Shown piece by piece: positions 18,752 through 30,236 of a stretch of 64,000 bases of DNA. The notes beneath the pieces were generated by a model. It was not told where the DNA came from, did not search any database, and was given only the letters and a program-made list of their open reading frames with translations. The DNA lies in contig JAACJO010000002.1 of NCBI GenBank assembly GCA_013368445.1, positions 1,922,001-1,986,000 of the forward strand. Direction: 5' to 3'. The position numbers were made by a program, and so were the translations under genes. Each line of letters opens with the position of its first letter. Position 1 is the first letter of the stretch. This DNA is from Leucocoprinus leucothites. Its lineage: Eukaryota > Basidiomycota > Agaricomycetes > Agaricales > Agaricaceae.

Positions 18752-20277
18752 ATGTTTTCCCTCTTACTCCGATCGCGTCCTGCAGGCGTTCATGTTGCTC
18801 GGGTTTCTTTGCCCAAATATCGTTCACTCTCGACCACCTCCCCAACAAGGACCAACCGAGCTATAGTATACTCTCAAAATGGAAATCCGGCCGAAGTTCT
18901 GAGCGTGTTAACTTATCCTTCTCTTGCACACCCAACATCGGGAACAGTCAATATTCGTTACCTACTTTCTCCCATTAACCCTGCAGATGTCAACGTCGTG
19001 GAAGGCGTGTATCCATCCAAACCTACACTCACTAGTAATCTAGTGCAATCAGGCAAAGGAAGCAAAGATGAACCTGTTTTCATCGGTGGGAATGAAGGCC
19101 TTGCGCAGGTCACCTCCATTGGCGAGAACGTGGACGGCTTGAACGTTGGCGACTGGGTCGTTATGGTCAAGCAACAAGCTGGAACTTGGTCAGCCAGTCA
19201 GAACGTTAATGCTCAAGACATAGTCAAAATTCCCAACCAAGGTCTCTCAGAAGTTCATGCTGCAACCATAACTGTGCGTTGAGGTGATCATCCCTCTTCA
19301 TGTACGTGGCCTGTCTGACACATGCTCCAGGTGAACCCTCCCACAGCGTATAATATGCTTATGGATTATGTGGAATTGCAAGAAGGGGATTGGGTGATGC
19401 AGAACGGAGCCAATAGTGCGGTTTGTGTTTCCCTCCCTCGTCCGGGAAGCTTGTCTGGGACTCAGATTGAATAGGTGGGACAAGCTGTCATTCAGATTGC
19501 TGCTGCGAGAGGGTTGAAGACGCTCAACTTTGTCCGGAACCGGTAGGTTTCAAAACGAGTAAACCGCCCTTTATTGCGATCTAATTTCACTCTTGCTCGT
19601 TAGAGATGACATCTCGCAACTCAAAGACCAACTACGGAAAATTGGAGCAACTCAAGTGCTCACATACGATGATCTGAATGACAAGAGCCTACGTGATAAA
19701 GTCAAAACTTGGCTCGGCGGAAAGGTGAATGAGATGAAGTGAGGGTTCAAAAAGTAGTTGACACAGGTACCATCAGGAGATTCTTTTGGCTCTTAACTGC
19801 GTCGGCAAGTACACTTAATGATTACCAGTAACTCGAGGCTAACCGCGATCATTTCAGGGGGGGAGAGACCACTGAAATGCTGAGGTATATGGGCAAAGAT
19901 GGGCACCTCGTTTCTTACGGTGCCATGTCCAAGCAACCTCTCTCTTTGCCTACCTCTGCTTTCATTTTCAAGAATCTGACAGCACACGGTTTCTGGCAAA
20001 GCCGGTGGTACCTCGTTCGCTCCAGAGCGGAGAGGGAGCAGCTCATGGCGACTTTGACCAGTTTGATGAAGGAGGGCAAGGTGAAATATCTCTGTGGCTC
20101 TGGTATAATACGATGCTAAACGTCCTATTCCGATAGCTCGCAGCACCGGAGCATGAGGTTGTCTCAATTGATGGACAAGACAGTGACGGTGAGGCCACAA
20201 CCAAGATCAGGAATGTGTTTCAAAGGCTTGCGGCTGGTCGGTATGGCAAGAAGGTGCTCCTTAAATTTGATGAGTAG
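18752..20277 (+). CDS. ETR1: Mitochondrial trans-2-enoyl thioester reductase (MECR/ETR1)
   Basis: NADPH-dependent last reduction step of mitochondrial type II fatty acid synthesis, supporting lipoate synthesis and respiration. The N terminus [20 protein letters not shown] is arginine-rich and lacks acids, as a mitochondrial presequence should. The medium-chain reductase fold follows: [33 protein letters not shown], the [26 protein letters not shown] segment split by introns, the Rossmann stretch [15 protein letters not shown], then [18 protein letters not shown] and GFWQSRWY. The stop is TAG at 20275. About seven short introns. It lies only 26 bp downstream of the ligase stop on the same strand and is convergent with the p24 gene. 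Confidence 0.93.
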
Positions 20278-20349
20278 TTGGAGGCATAGATAGAACAGAT
20301 GTCATTAAACGAAGGAATACAAGGTTAATGAAGGAGCTGAGAAATGGTA

Positions 20350-21151
20350 TCATCGCATTTTCCTATCCTCGAAAAAGCGCTATGGGGCCAGTACGTTGAG
20401 TGCCAACAATAATCTTCAATGGAGATCCTCACCTTCAAATGCCGCAGCTGCCACGCACAAGTGCCAAGAAGAACAATTATCTGAATTATGCTATACCACA
20501 CTGCCTTCGAGTTGGTGGCTTCGCTGAGGTCACGAAAATCGGCTTCACGTTCCCGCTGGTATTGTTGTTCCCGTCGAACGTCCTCTAGTTTTCGGTTCAG
20601 GTCACGAAGCTTGTTCGCGAGCTCTGACACATGGGAACGGTCGTGCTCTACATTAGGTCTTGTCGAGCCAACGACAATATCGAGGTTGAGTCGAATGTGG
20701 GTGTGGCTGAACCAGGACGTGTAATTGGTTGACAGACAAATAGAGTGATCACCCGCTTCATGAGAAGTGAAAGTGAATACGCCATCACTCGGTCCTGTTG
20801 ACTTTACAACGACATGACCTGAAGGTTCTTCCTGTAAAACAATAGTACCATGAAGAAAGATTCTTGTATCATTTAAGACAAGACACACCTGAACTTCGAC
20901 AATAATACCAAGCTCCGGATTCTCAACATACTTTTGTTGTTGCTCCCCCCATTCTAGAGCGAGATATTTTCCTGTATTCAGGTCATCAGATTTGAAGAAG
21001 GCCAAATTGAAGGAAAAGCGGTGCCTTCAACAACGGTGTCTGTCGGAAGCTCCTCTATGAAGCAGCGTTTCTGGTTGGCATCAAGATAAAAGTGAAGTGC
21101 ATTAGCTGTGACTGCAATGGCCAGCACGACAGACAACAAGGGAAGACGCAT
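20350..21151 (-). CDS. p24/emp24 family cargo receptor, alpha (Erp1-like) type
   Basis: Type I membrane protein cycling in COPI/COPII vesicles between ER and Golgi. Start MRLPLLSVVLAIAVTANA is a signal peptide. The GOLD domain follows (LHFYLDANQKRCFIEELP ... FTFTSHEAGDHSICLSTN) with the two cysteines that pair in this family. A coiled coil comes next (LANKLRDLNRKLEDVRREQ), then one membrane helix (VWYSIIQIIVLLGTCAWQL). The cytoplasmic tail, completed by a last small exon, is RFFEDRKMR with the di-phenylalanine and basic retrieval signals. The FIEELP and FF..K features place it in the alpha subfamily. The first intron appears to use a GC donor (GAAG|GCACCG, near 21025), because no GT fits the phase. 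Convergent with ETR1. Confidence 0.92.
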
Positions 21152-21607
21152 CGTGGCTAAGTACGAAGAAGGACAAGGAGAATCAGCTGTTGCATTGCTG
21201 GACGTGGCCGACCCTGCTTTCCCACGCTCCTACATCACCGCAAGCGGCTGGAGGCTCTGTAAGTGCTTGACCGACGACGGCCGCCCTCAGCGCCTTGGCG
21301 AGGCAAGCCTTCTATTTGCAGCACAGCAGACCCACTTCACTATCTTAGACTCTGTCTCTCCTGCCGAGAGCAGGCTCAAGCGCGCCTTGGCTAATTTTGC
21401 TGTGCTCAAGGGTAGTCTACCGGAGCCAGGTTGGCTACCGAACACAAAATGACCCTTTTCTTACGGCGGAAAGATGTTCAGATGACAAATGGACCGCCCA
21501 GACCTGCTGTGCAGGATGCTATTGCCACGCAAGAGATTAGTATTAAAGCTACTTGGGATTGACTTGGTCCTTTAATATCCCCCGCTTTTCATCCTATACC
21601 ACCGACT
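21152..21607. promoter_or_regulatory. Divergent intergenic region, p24 gene and degenerate kinase
   Basis: The shared upstream region of two head-to-head genes. An open frame at 21117-21452 on the plus strand overlaps the p24 first exon in antisense and has no recognisable domain, so it is not called. No specific binding site is identified. Confidence 0.5.
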
Positions 21608-22857
21608 ATGCCTACTTCTTTGAATAATTCGTTCGAGCTCCTGGCTCGAGGTGTGAGAGAATCACAAATCAGCCGGGCCATATTCCTTACAGAGGGTCCG
21701 ATCGATTCTGCTGCGACAGACGAGGTGAGCCTAACCTCGAATACTCACCTGTTTCTTCTAACATAGACGCAGCCTTCCGAATCAAGCAACGGACGAGTGC
21801 ATGTTGTCCGCATATCCGTTTCCGCCAAAAGTGCCGTTAACCCAAACTTTTATGTAGACGTAGGTTCTTCTTTCTGCGGGAGCCAGAGCTGTTGCTAATC
21901 CCTTACACCTGACGTTCATCCAGAGATTAAAATTTTGGATTCGTAATCAGCTCGAACCTCGAGCCCACTTAATGCAATTTCATAGCTTGCATCTCGCCCC
22001 GGACGACTCCCAGCTTACGATATTCACTGGTCGTCACCGCGGCAATATTATGGAGTACATTACTAGTAACCCCGATTGTGATCGGTTTGTCCTCGTAAGT
22101 GTATCTCTTGTTTTAATTCGCCGATCAACGAATCATGCCTAAATCCTTGGAATAGCTGCGCGACCTATTAACAGGACTTGACTGGCTGCATCAACGCGAT
22201 TTTATCCATGGCGATATTCGAGCCGTAAGCCACCTTTTCCCCTTTCACACGCGCCTGCTAACCTTTATAGAGTAACATATTTGTAAAACCAGATGGGCAA
22301 TGCTACTTCGGAGAGTTTTCCCCAACACGAACACCCACCAGAGAGCGCCTACTCTCGGAGTCTTGGTTGGCGCCGGAGTTGTTTAACCCTAGAGTGATAT
22401 GCGATGCTCTCATTGACAGATGGAGAGATTACTATGGCGAATTTAGAGCAGAATGTGATCTTTTCGCTTTTGGCTGCCTAATTGTACAGGTAATTCGGCT
22501 GCAACCGTTATCGTCCTTTTGCGGAACTGATGACGATCCCCGTCCTAGGTCTATACAGGAGAGTTACCAAGTCCACAGCGTTACCCGATTGATAAGAAGC
22601 TCGATCAGGATGGCTTGCTTGAACTCAGACGCCACCGCTCCCCGAAAGAACAGGAGTGTGTTCCTGCTGGAATGCAATCGGTCATCAGCTACATGTTGTC
22701 GTATCATCCAACAGCGAGAAGAACAAGTACGGATCTCATGAAGGCTCTCTGGGTAAAGAATCCAGGAGATTATATGAGAAAGACGGCGAGCGTACCCTAT
22801 GTTATGGCTAAATACCAAATGCGGCGATTATGGCGCTCAGGATACCTACGGGACTGA
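21608..22857 (+). CDS. Degenerate protein-kinase-like protein
   Basis: The protein has a kinase-like C-lobe but an almost unrecognisable N-lobe. Exons give MPTSLNNSFELLARGVRE..., a segment GRVHVVRISVSAKSAV in the beta3 position, then FIHGDIRASNIF for the catalytic loop (HGD instead of HRD). Next comes YFGEFSP where DFG should be, LAPELF for APE, and CDLFAFGCLIVQVYTGELP for alphaF. It ends with MLSYHPTARRTSTDLM and GYLRD (TGA at 22855). The catalytic aspartate and asparagine are present, but the magnesium-binding Asp of DFG is replaced and the glycine loop is missing. A pseudokinase is therefore more likely than an active enzyme. It belongs with the expanded TKL/FunK-like kinases of agaricomycetes by motif style. 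Role unknown. Confidence 0.75.
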
Positions 22858-23303
22858 CGACTGGAGAGTTCGTGTGATTCAATTTTTATATTATTTATTG
22901 GGACGTTTCGGAGTAACCGCAACAACGCGATCTGCGACATCTTATTACATGGTGCTGTGGGAAGAACGAGGTGGAGAGTGGAGAACACGCGTTAGTGATC
23001 CTGCCTTCGACGAGTGTTTGTATGTACATGATCGGAATATGTATAATTGATCGTACGTTTTATAACGTGGTCGCAAAAGGGATTGAGCTTCTATAACTGA
23101 TGCATAAGTGCTCAACAACGTGTTCTTCCCTAGATCACCCTTTAAGTCAACGTTACTCCAATACCATAAACATCCTTCTTGCCACTCAGCCATCCACACC
23201 CGGGTTTGCTATTGCTTTCCCTTCGCTCCTGGCGTGAATTCAGAACCATCTACACCCCCAAAATCCCACCTATTGAATCTCCACCGTACGTGGTTAGTTG
23301 ACC
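22858..23303. other. Intergenic region, no gene seen
   Basis: The 3' flank of the degenerate kinase and promoter of the small conserved gene. A/T-rich in the first half. No supported coding or RNA signal. Confidence 0.55.
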
Positions 23304-23813
23304 ATGTCCACCACATCTACAGATGTGTCATTCCACAATGCGCCAAACAGCGGCAGAGCGACTTACTCGATGCGCCGGCCTGTTGACATCGATCACCTCT
23401 TTCGGGATCCTGATGTTGTGCTGCCAGTTATGTTGATCGCCACCCAGTATTCCCCATTCTCACCAAGAGAAAGTCATTGGAAATTGGCGTGGAAGGTCGG
23501 CAAAAGTAGCACAGGCCCTCCTGTACAGCGGGAGATGTATATTGTCCGTAACATGACCATCCACGATTACACGAATTGGGGTCCGATCACAAGAACGGCA
23601 GAAGACTGTTCAAAAGCAGTCGAAATTACAAAAATGACTCTCGCAGAGCGCAAACGGCTTGAGAAGATTGCAGCTGTAATCCCTTTCCAAGGCCCTAATG
23701 GAAAGACTCACTGCCAGGACTGGATTATTGCGGTCCTCGAAGCGGCTGAACAACAGGGTCTTGTAGCACGGTCTGAATGGACCAAGGCAATCGCGGCGGT
23801 CGCCAACGTATGA
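23304..23813 (+). CDS. Small basidiomycete protein of unknown function
   Basis: Single exon of 169 residues starting MSTTSTDVSFHNAP. It has a folded-looking middle: VVLPVMLIATQYSPFSPRESHWKLAWKVG, then REMYIVRNMTIHDYTNWGPITRT, and ends with GKTHCQDWIIAVLEAAEQQGLV. The pairing of a His-Trp motif with a later Cys-Gln-Asp-Trp motif resembles fungal DUF families with a papain-like H/C arrangement. That resemblance comes from memory of motif style and is not proof of a peptidase. No signal peptide or membrane helix. Convergent with SGF73. Confidence 0.65.
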   Translation: MSTTSTDVSFHNAPNSGRATYSMRRPVDIDHLFRDPDVVLPVMLIATQYSPFSPRESHWKLAWKVGKSSTGPPVQREMYIVRNMTIHDYTNWGPITRTAEDCSKAVEITKMTLAERKRLEKIAAVIPFQGPNGKTHCQDWIIAVLEAAEQQGLVARSEWTKAIAAVANV

Positions 23814-24192
23814 ACGCACCAGATTATGCATATGTACGTTCTTCCCGAATGGAGCTGAATAAGTCCCCTGCTCCGTGTATTTACCGATCCTAGTATCCTC
23901 TTTTCTAGGCTTCATACTTGACTGGTGTTGTTCTCCCTATATCCTTTATCGCGATCGATTTACTCTTTATTGTGCTGAGTTAACAAGCACTTGACATTCA
24001 TAGATGCTGACTGCCACAGACTATGACTTTTCTTTATACTTCATGTTTATTGTCTGTTTACCTTGGGTTTTAGGGAGAACTTCTGTTTGTATGCTTCGGC
24101 TTATGCACGTCAGGAATCTCAGATGTAATTAGATGCATCACTAGAAATACAAGTGAATATCAAAAAGGCTACAAAAAGATCACAGCTCGATT
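23814..24192. other. Convergent 3' flanks, no gene seen
   Basis: An AT-rich spacer between two converging genes, with several TTTAT/ATAAA-like stretches fitting polyadenylation zones on both strands. Confidence 0.55.
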
Positions 24193-25381
24193 TCATCGAT
24201 GCATTGTTGAATTACCAATGCTTGTACTCCGAACCATATTCAAAGCCCCTATCGAACCAGGAACACCATTACTATTACCCCCTGTCAGAGCGCCGAATAA
24301 GAGGTCCCGACATACTCGAGCTCTTTCTCGGCGCTGAACAAACCAACTACCAGCATCATAGGGTACCGCTAATGGCACGGCCATCGTACCGCTATCGATG
24401 GAATGATTGACGACCTTGACAAGGTCGTCCAGCTCAGCTTCAGAGTCTATCTCGGCGAGGTCGTCAGAGACGTCCCCCCCAAACTCGCCAGCCATGCGAA
24501 CGGCTGCAGCCGCAGCAGCGGCCTTCTTCCCGAACTTCTTAGCAACCCCAGTGGCGTTCTTCTTGTGGGAGGATGTAGCTGTGACGTCAATCCCTCGGGC
24601 AGCTGCTGCCTCTGCCTCTAATCTCTTCCTCTCAAGCTTCTCTCTCTCTCTCTTCTCCTTCTTTTCTGCTTTGGTCTCCCGTTTGACAGGTTCAACAAAA
24701 TTTGGGTTGTTGGCACGGTGCCACTCCAAGAGAAGTTCATCGTAGGGACGCGAACGACCTTGTACCGCTCGTTTGGCTCCCATTGAATGCGACTTGCATG
24801 TCAATGATCGTGAGCATGGTAAGTTCTTGTCATTGATAACACCACATTGTTTGTCATAGTCTATTGGTCCTTTAACACGACCTTTGGTAACTTTGGGCTG
24901 AGGCTTGGCTTTCTTCTTGAGAGGTTCAGATGGATCCTCAGGAGTGGGAGATGCCCTCCGCCTCTTGGGGTTCTTTTTGTCTGAAGATCAGGTCAAGTTG
25001 TGCCTCAGGCCCACGAGAGGGGAACATACCATCTACCTCAGCTTTGAGTTTCCCATTCTTGACGTTTGCGGCACGGATTTTAGCGCAAAGGCCTAAACAA
25101 CTCCAAGCTGGGCATGCGGATCATCAAGTCCCATGTGCGCACTCACTGGCATGTTCCGAAACAAAACTCCGAAGAATAGGTTTGCTACAATCCTTGCATT
25201 TGACAACACCAATATCCGAAGTTGATGAGAGAGGCCGAGAGCCATAGAGCTTCATATCTTTCGCCAAAAGCCATGCGGCGGGCGGAGATGGTAGAGATGA
25301 GGGTTCAGGAGGAGATGGTGGCGGGATTTCCCAAGTAAAAGGCGATGGTGGGTTGCTTTCTGGTTTAAGCTTCAGCGTCAT
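24193..25381 (-). CDS. SGF73: SAGA deubiquitination-module subunit SGF73 (ataxin-7/SCA7 domain)
   Basis: Anchors the H2B deubiquitinase module (Ubp8-Sgf11-Sus1) to SAGA in the nucleus. Start [15 protein letters not shown] with a proline-rich leader. The first zinc element is [20 protein letters not shown] then LCAKIRA, joined across an intron (donor GCCA|GTGAG near 25150), giving C-x2-C...H-x3-C. A basic nuclear-localisation-like stretch follows ([11 protein letters not shown] and KKKAKPQPK). The SCA7 signature comes next: [48 protein letters not shown], broken by no intron. An EKKEKRERE coiled-coil-like stretch and an alanine run come after it. Stop TGA at 24193. Confidence 0.93.
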
Positions 25382-26378
25382 TGAGGAACAAGCACAACAT
25401 CACCAATCTTATTGACTGTCCCAATTTGGCTCCTTGTGGCCACGTGATAGCTCGACCCTTTACTTCCTCATTTAGGGATGAGCGAACAATCCACCACCTT
25501 CTGATATTTCACGGAAAATAACCGAGTGGAGGTCCATACGACCAAGTTCGTTCCATAAGGAACTTCCTAATTTGCCATGTTCTAGCGTCCCTGACATATT
25601 TCCCTCATCCCACGTCCTGAATAACTGCTCATCAAGTTGACGGCGCCTGGAAGAAGGCTCATCGTGTGTCCATTCGAGTGAACAAACTTTCGCACTTACA
25701 TCAAGGCCCAGTGAGCACTCGAGAAGCCCTTTTGATATCCCAAAGGCGACATTGAGGGGAGGCAAAATCAAGTCCGTAGATTATTCCGCCTAATATGATC
25801 CAATCGGGGCCACGCGCGTGCTCTTATTTTTCGGGGCTATCCCATCACAACCTATGGGGACTAGGGGCAAAACAGATGCAAAAGTGGACAAAAGCATTCC
25901 TTTAGAAATCACGAAAACCCACTTTTGGGGACCGTAAATATACTCGTTCGATTTGGATTCTTACCCTTCTCTTGCCCTGCCGGCAAAGAGTGATATCGTC
26001 TTCATCAACACTGCAAAGTTTCGGACTTATGCCTATCGAGGATCGAATTCCAGGGGATACTGTGAGTTATCAATGAATCTTAAAGATTTTCAACCCCACA
26101 AAAAACTGTTGTCAGGCCTTCTGATACAGTGGACAGTCCCTCTCCCTGCCAGTCGTTCGCTGTTCCTTAAGCCGCTTGCTGGCAGGTTGCTGACTCTTCT
26201 CCGAATACCCCAGACTTCTTTAGTACCTGCTCTCTCCCCCTCTAGAAGACAGGACTTATCACCCGCTCGGTCTCCACCATCAAGGCGTTCTCTTACTCTC
26301 TCCACCTTGCGTATTCTAGAGACCTCCGGTATTGGCTTCATGCAAAACGGTGACACTATCAATTATCTTGATGGCCAG
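25382..26378. other. Divergent intergenic region between SGF73 and the monooxygenase
   Basis: No supported gene. The frame entering the monooxygenase start is open from about 25953, so an N-terminal extension cannot be excluded, but it has no family-like residues. An open frame at 25472-25771 on the minus strand begins with TTG rather than ATG and has no domain signal. Confidence 0.45.
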
Positions 26379-28300
26379 ATGGCAAGCTTGAAGGTGGCAG
26401 ATGGTGCTCCAAAACTCCTCATCGACATGATCGTTGTGGGAGGAGGTTTGTCCATACCTAGAGCTCGCAGGAGACCGCACTTCTGATTCCGGTCACTATA
26501 GGCATCGGTGGTCTGGCAACTGCCTATGCTCTAGCGAAGAGTGGTCACCGTGTCCAAGTGCTCGAGAAGTCCAGCGGCCTTCATCAGGTGCAGATCGTTC
26601 TGTCCCTGGAGTCTCGATTGTGCTAACATGGTACCACAATCTCAGCGTGCTGGCGGAATTCGCGTCCCTCCTAATATGACCAAGATCCTTCTTGCGTGGG
26701 GTTTACACGAGATGGTTCAGACCGCCTTGAGGTGCCGCAAAAGCAGGTTCCACTCCTGTTAGTATGTTCAAAGGCTAGGAACCACGTCTCATATTCACCT
26801 TTCCTCAGTAGAGACCGGGATGCTCGTCGGGGTTCTTGAATGGCAGGAAGACATCATGCAGGAAGCTGGAGCCGAGTTTTTGATTATGCATGTGCGTCTC
26901 AGTTGACCCCCCTGAAAATGATCCTCTGGCTCGAACACACCCTTGCAGCATAACGACCTCCAGGAAGCACTGTATAAACTTGCCGTAGCTGCTGGCGCAA
27001 CAGTTCGTTTCAGGATGCCTGTTCAAGAAGTGTTCTTCGACAAAGAGAAGCAACAACCATCTGTGGTGCTCCAGGATAGTACTAAGTTGACGGCAGATGT
27101 TGTCATCGGCGCCGATGGGTCCTGTAGCCAAGTACGCAAATACGTTGCGCCAGAAGTGGATGTCGGTGTCGAAACCAACCATAGCTTTTACACGTAAGTT
27201 GAACTGAACGTATCCACAATGCCCGAGAACTGACTGTTTCTTTTCTCCTTGACAGTGTGACTGTCCCTACATCTGAAATGCAAAAAGACCCAGAGTTGTC
27301 AGAATTTGCCTCGTTGCATGAGGTTCGCGGTTATTACGCTGTCATCGGCTACTTAACCAAAACTCGTTTCTAAAACTAGTGGCCGATCTGGATGGGAAAT
27401 TCTCGCAGTGCGTTTGGTAAGTCGACGGTTTTATCTCTGTAGGCGTGACAGTTCCATTGAATCCAAATACAAGGCTATCCAATTGTACGTGTCATCACTA
27501 GACTGCGACATTCGGAGAACCCACAGCTCCGGTTAGCGAGGTGGCAGAGAATACAGTCTCCATGTATATTGGCCTGACGAAGGTCTCAGCCACTGCGAAC
27601 AAGTGGAAGAAGGGTGGGACGTAACAGTGCCGACCAGCATCATCAACTTCAGGGGGTGTGACCCAAGGTACGCTGTAACAGGCTGGCCGGATTTTGCAAG
27701 CAAGACCCAGTGGTGCTCATGTCATGCAGAATACAGCGGCTGTTTAATATTTCTGATTCTGCCCTGCGCACCAAAGTTGTCCATCGCCAAATTGCAGAAG
27801 ATTGGCTCGATGATTCAGGGAGCATTTTACTCGTCGGAGAAGCAGCTCACCCCTTAATGGTGGGTGTTTTCATGTCGTAAAGTGGATTTTTGAATGATCT
27901 TTGTTCTCCGATCAATCTTCCCTAGCCATGTACTATGCAAGGTCCAAGTCTTGCAATGGAAGATGCAGCCGTCCTGGGAAAACTCATGTCACATTTGAGC
28001 ACAAGAGAGCAAATTCCTCAATTATTAGAAGCCTTCCCAGAGGTACGTCATACAAGGTGCCTCCAAGTTCATGGGTCGGAAAGCCGCAACGCGATGTTGG
28101 TGACGCTGCCACCTGGAGAAGACCGCGATAGGCGGGACGCAGGAATGAGTCTGTCCCTTCGAACCGACACGACGTGGGACGATACAATGTTGAGAGAGCA
28201 GTGGGAAGAAATTGGTGATGTTTTTGGATACAACGCCCACGAAGCTGCAGAAGATTGGTGGATGAAGTGGGGAGCGCTTGTGCGCCCTGCTGACTATTAG
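26379..28300 (+). CDS. FAD-dependent aromatic-ring monooxygenase-like protein (PHBH/salicylate hydroxylase fold)
   Basis: Flavin enzyme predicted to hydroxylate an aromatic or polyketide-like substrate with NAD(P)H and O2. From MASLKVADGAP the N terminus gives the dinucleotide motif VVGGGIGGLATAYALAKSG across an intron, then LEKSSGLHQRAGGIRVPPN. The second FAD motif is DVVIGADGSCSQVRKYV, the GD-type motif reads ILLVGEAAHPLM (Glu for Asp), and PCTMQGPSLAMEDAAVLG follows. The C terminus ends WGALVRPADY. About eight short introns, including a 62-nt one at 27668-27729 that joins CDPR to IQRLFNISDSALRTK and removes an apparent frameshift. No signal peptide. Substrate is unknown, and no neighbouring biosynthetic cluster is seen. 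Confidence 0.88.
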
Positions 28301-28962
28301 GAGAGGAGACCAAAGTTGGAAGAAGGAAGGCTGTCGGTGAATTCTCGGAGTATCTTTCTCTTTCCTTTCAGGTCCATCTCTTTTGTGTCTTGCCGAGCAT
28401 ATATCTCCTTCAACACTCGTAGTGGCCACACACACAGCAGTGAGGAACTAAGTATAAGCTTCAAATTGAGAGCATGGCCTTGGAGTTGCTGAAGATTTTC
28501 ACATCGTATACTCAGGTGATCTTCTCTGGAAATATGTATTTCTGCATCCGCTTCGCATCGCATGTCTTCCGTTTGGAACACCGTGATCGAATTTTTATAT
28601 GTTGCTGACCTCCCCTCTTTCCTCCTTTTGCCCATGGTGCTCCTAAAGTTGGCGTTTCGAGACGGTCACGGTGATGCATTCTCGCCAAAGGGTCTTTTGA
28701 CTCTCGAAGCATGAGTTAGATTCAGGCTACTAAAACATCTTGTGCCGCGAAAGATTTCAATGCCACCTGATGTTCCATACCCCTCTGAAGTTCGTTGTTT
28801 TTCCTACAGGATGCTAGTCGGCCTATGCGCCCTGACACATGGGTGCATGGCCGTTGACCAGCGTCTCACCCTCTGACGGACTGGTCAGGAGGTTTCGTCG
28901 AGCTTGACCCTAGTCGGACCTTGACTGGCCGGCACGTCATCGAACAGAGCAGACTTGAAAAA
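28301..28962. other. Convergent intergenic region, no gene seen
   Basis: It lies between two converging stops (28300 and 28963). Short open frames here have no start context or domain signal. Confidence 0.55.
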
Positions 28963-30236
28963 CTATTTATCGCCATCAAACTCGGAAAAGCTATTGGGCA
29001 TCTAGTGGGACGATTCAATAGGTATCGAGCTCATCTAATTACATCATATAACAGAACTTACCCAGGAAGAGAGGATACCAGCAATCAAGGTGGGATCATC
29101 GCGGTTAGAAGTAACCGGAACAATGACATCCAGAGAAGTTGGAACTCCCTCCGACCTCCATTCAACCACCTCTGATTCCCAGTATGTTGCCCCTTCACCC
29201 TCGTCGTCAAGGTCGACAGTAAGAAAGACCCATTTCTCACCGGTGGTCAAAGCGCCACGAGTGTGAGACTTCCTAAATAGATTGAGTAGAATTCAAGGAT
29301 CATGCAAAGCGGCAGATTTAAGGTGCTTCGCACAAGCAACGAGCTTGGCAAGGGCTTGGTGGATGTACCTTTCAAGCGGTACACCATCGGAAGCTTTTGC
29401 CTCGGCGGTGAAGAAGGCAACTATATTTGTGAGACACGCGCTGTAAGATTAGGGGGCATGCGAAGATGTATCTCTGTATGCTGAGTGAGCAGACCCATCG
29501 AGGTTGAGTGATGAAGAGAAGGTTACGTACGAGCAGCGCGGGCATCCGCCACAAGGGCAGTATAATCAATTTCTCCAGAAACGGTGTCCATCTTCGATTG
29601 CCTTGGGCGAGCGCCAGGTACGGGTTTCTCCAACATTACGACCACCCTTTGATTGGGAAGAACCATGGCGGCGGTTTTGAAGAAGTATCGATGAACATTC
29701 GGGGAGAAGTGTCGTTCTGGATCGGAATTAGTAATATCTCGAGTGTTACACGGATCAAACGAGAGTACCGTGTTGCCAGTTGGTGTAAACGGTATTGGAC
29801 AGAAACGACAGATGCTTGTACATGTTTTCGTTTGACCACAGCTCCGCAGTACCAAGTTATCGGGTAGATTCAATGGCACTGCGGAGTTCGTCCTGGCCCT
29901 GGAGAATTAACTTACCGGCCCGTGTGATATTCAGCCGATCCAAAACGCTTTCATCGACAGCGGAAAATGACAAAGACTGCAGAATCGTCAAAAAGTCGAA
30001 CACAAGGAGACAATTCATAGTCACAGCCGTACAAGCGGGTCATTGATTCGGGATTCGAGCAGAGTAATCACGTTATCCAGCTCATCGCCGAGTGTGTCAG
30101 TCGGTGCTGAATCTGATTCAGGTACTTCAAATATGAGCGTCCTCCGAAGCTTTCGAAGTTGGGTAAGCGACAGCTCAAGCTCTAGGCCGCTAAGACCCGA
30201 TATCTTGCGTTTCTTGGCTGCTAGCATGCTAGCCAT
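28963..30236 (-). CDS. Protein of unknown function with a possible PD-(D/E)XK-like core
   Basis: Start MASMLAAKKRKISG (basic N terminus), then a helical segment (LGDELDNVITLLESRINDPL). Across introns come SLSFSAVDESVLDRLNITRA and a long exon VPLNLPDNLVLRSCGQ ... DPERHFSPNVHRYFFKTAAMVLPNQRVVVMLEK. The next block has GEIDYTALVAD, an intron, VAFFTAEAKASDG, then IHQALAKLVACAKHL. After that come RGALTTGEKWVFLTVDLDD and GATYWESEVVEW. A last exon ends SEFDGDK (TAG at 28963). The spacing of an acidic residue before a beta strand carrying E-A-K, followed by an alpha helix (HQALAKLVACAK), matches the layout of PD-(D/E)XK nuclease-like folds. That is inference from pattern only. No membrane segment. Function unknown. 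Confidence 0.7.

Noticed and set aside
21117..21452. Plus-strand open frame antisense to the p24 first exon
   Set aside because: No family signal. The opposite strand codes a clear signal peptide and GOLD domain.
25472..25771. 99-codon minus-strand open frame upstream of SGF73
   Set aside because: Begins with TTG, has no recognisable domain and no exon partners.
27650..27860. Apparent frameshift in the FAD monooxygenase after GCDPR
   Set aside because: A 62-nt GT-AG intron at 27668-27729 joins the codon halves to give CDPRIQRLFNIS and restores the frame, so the gene is intact.
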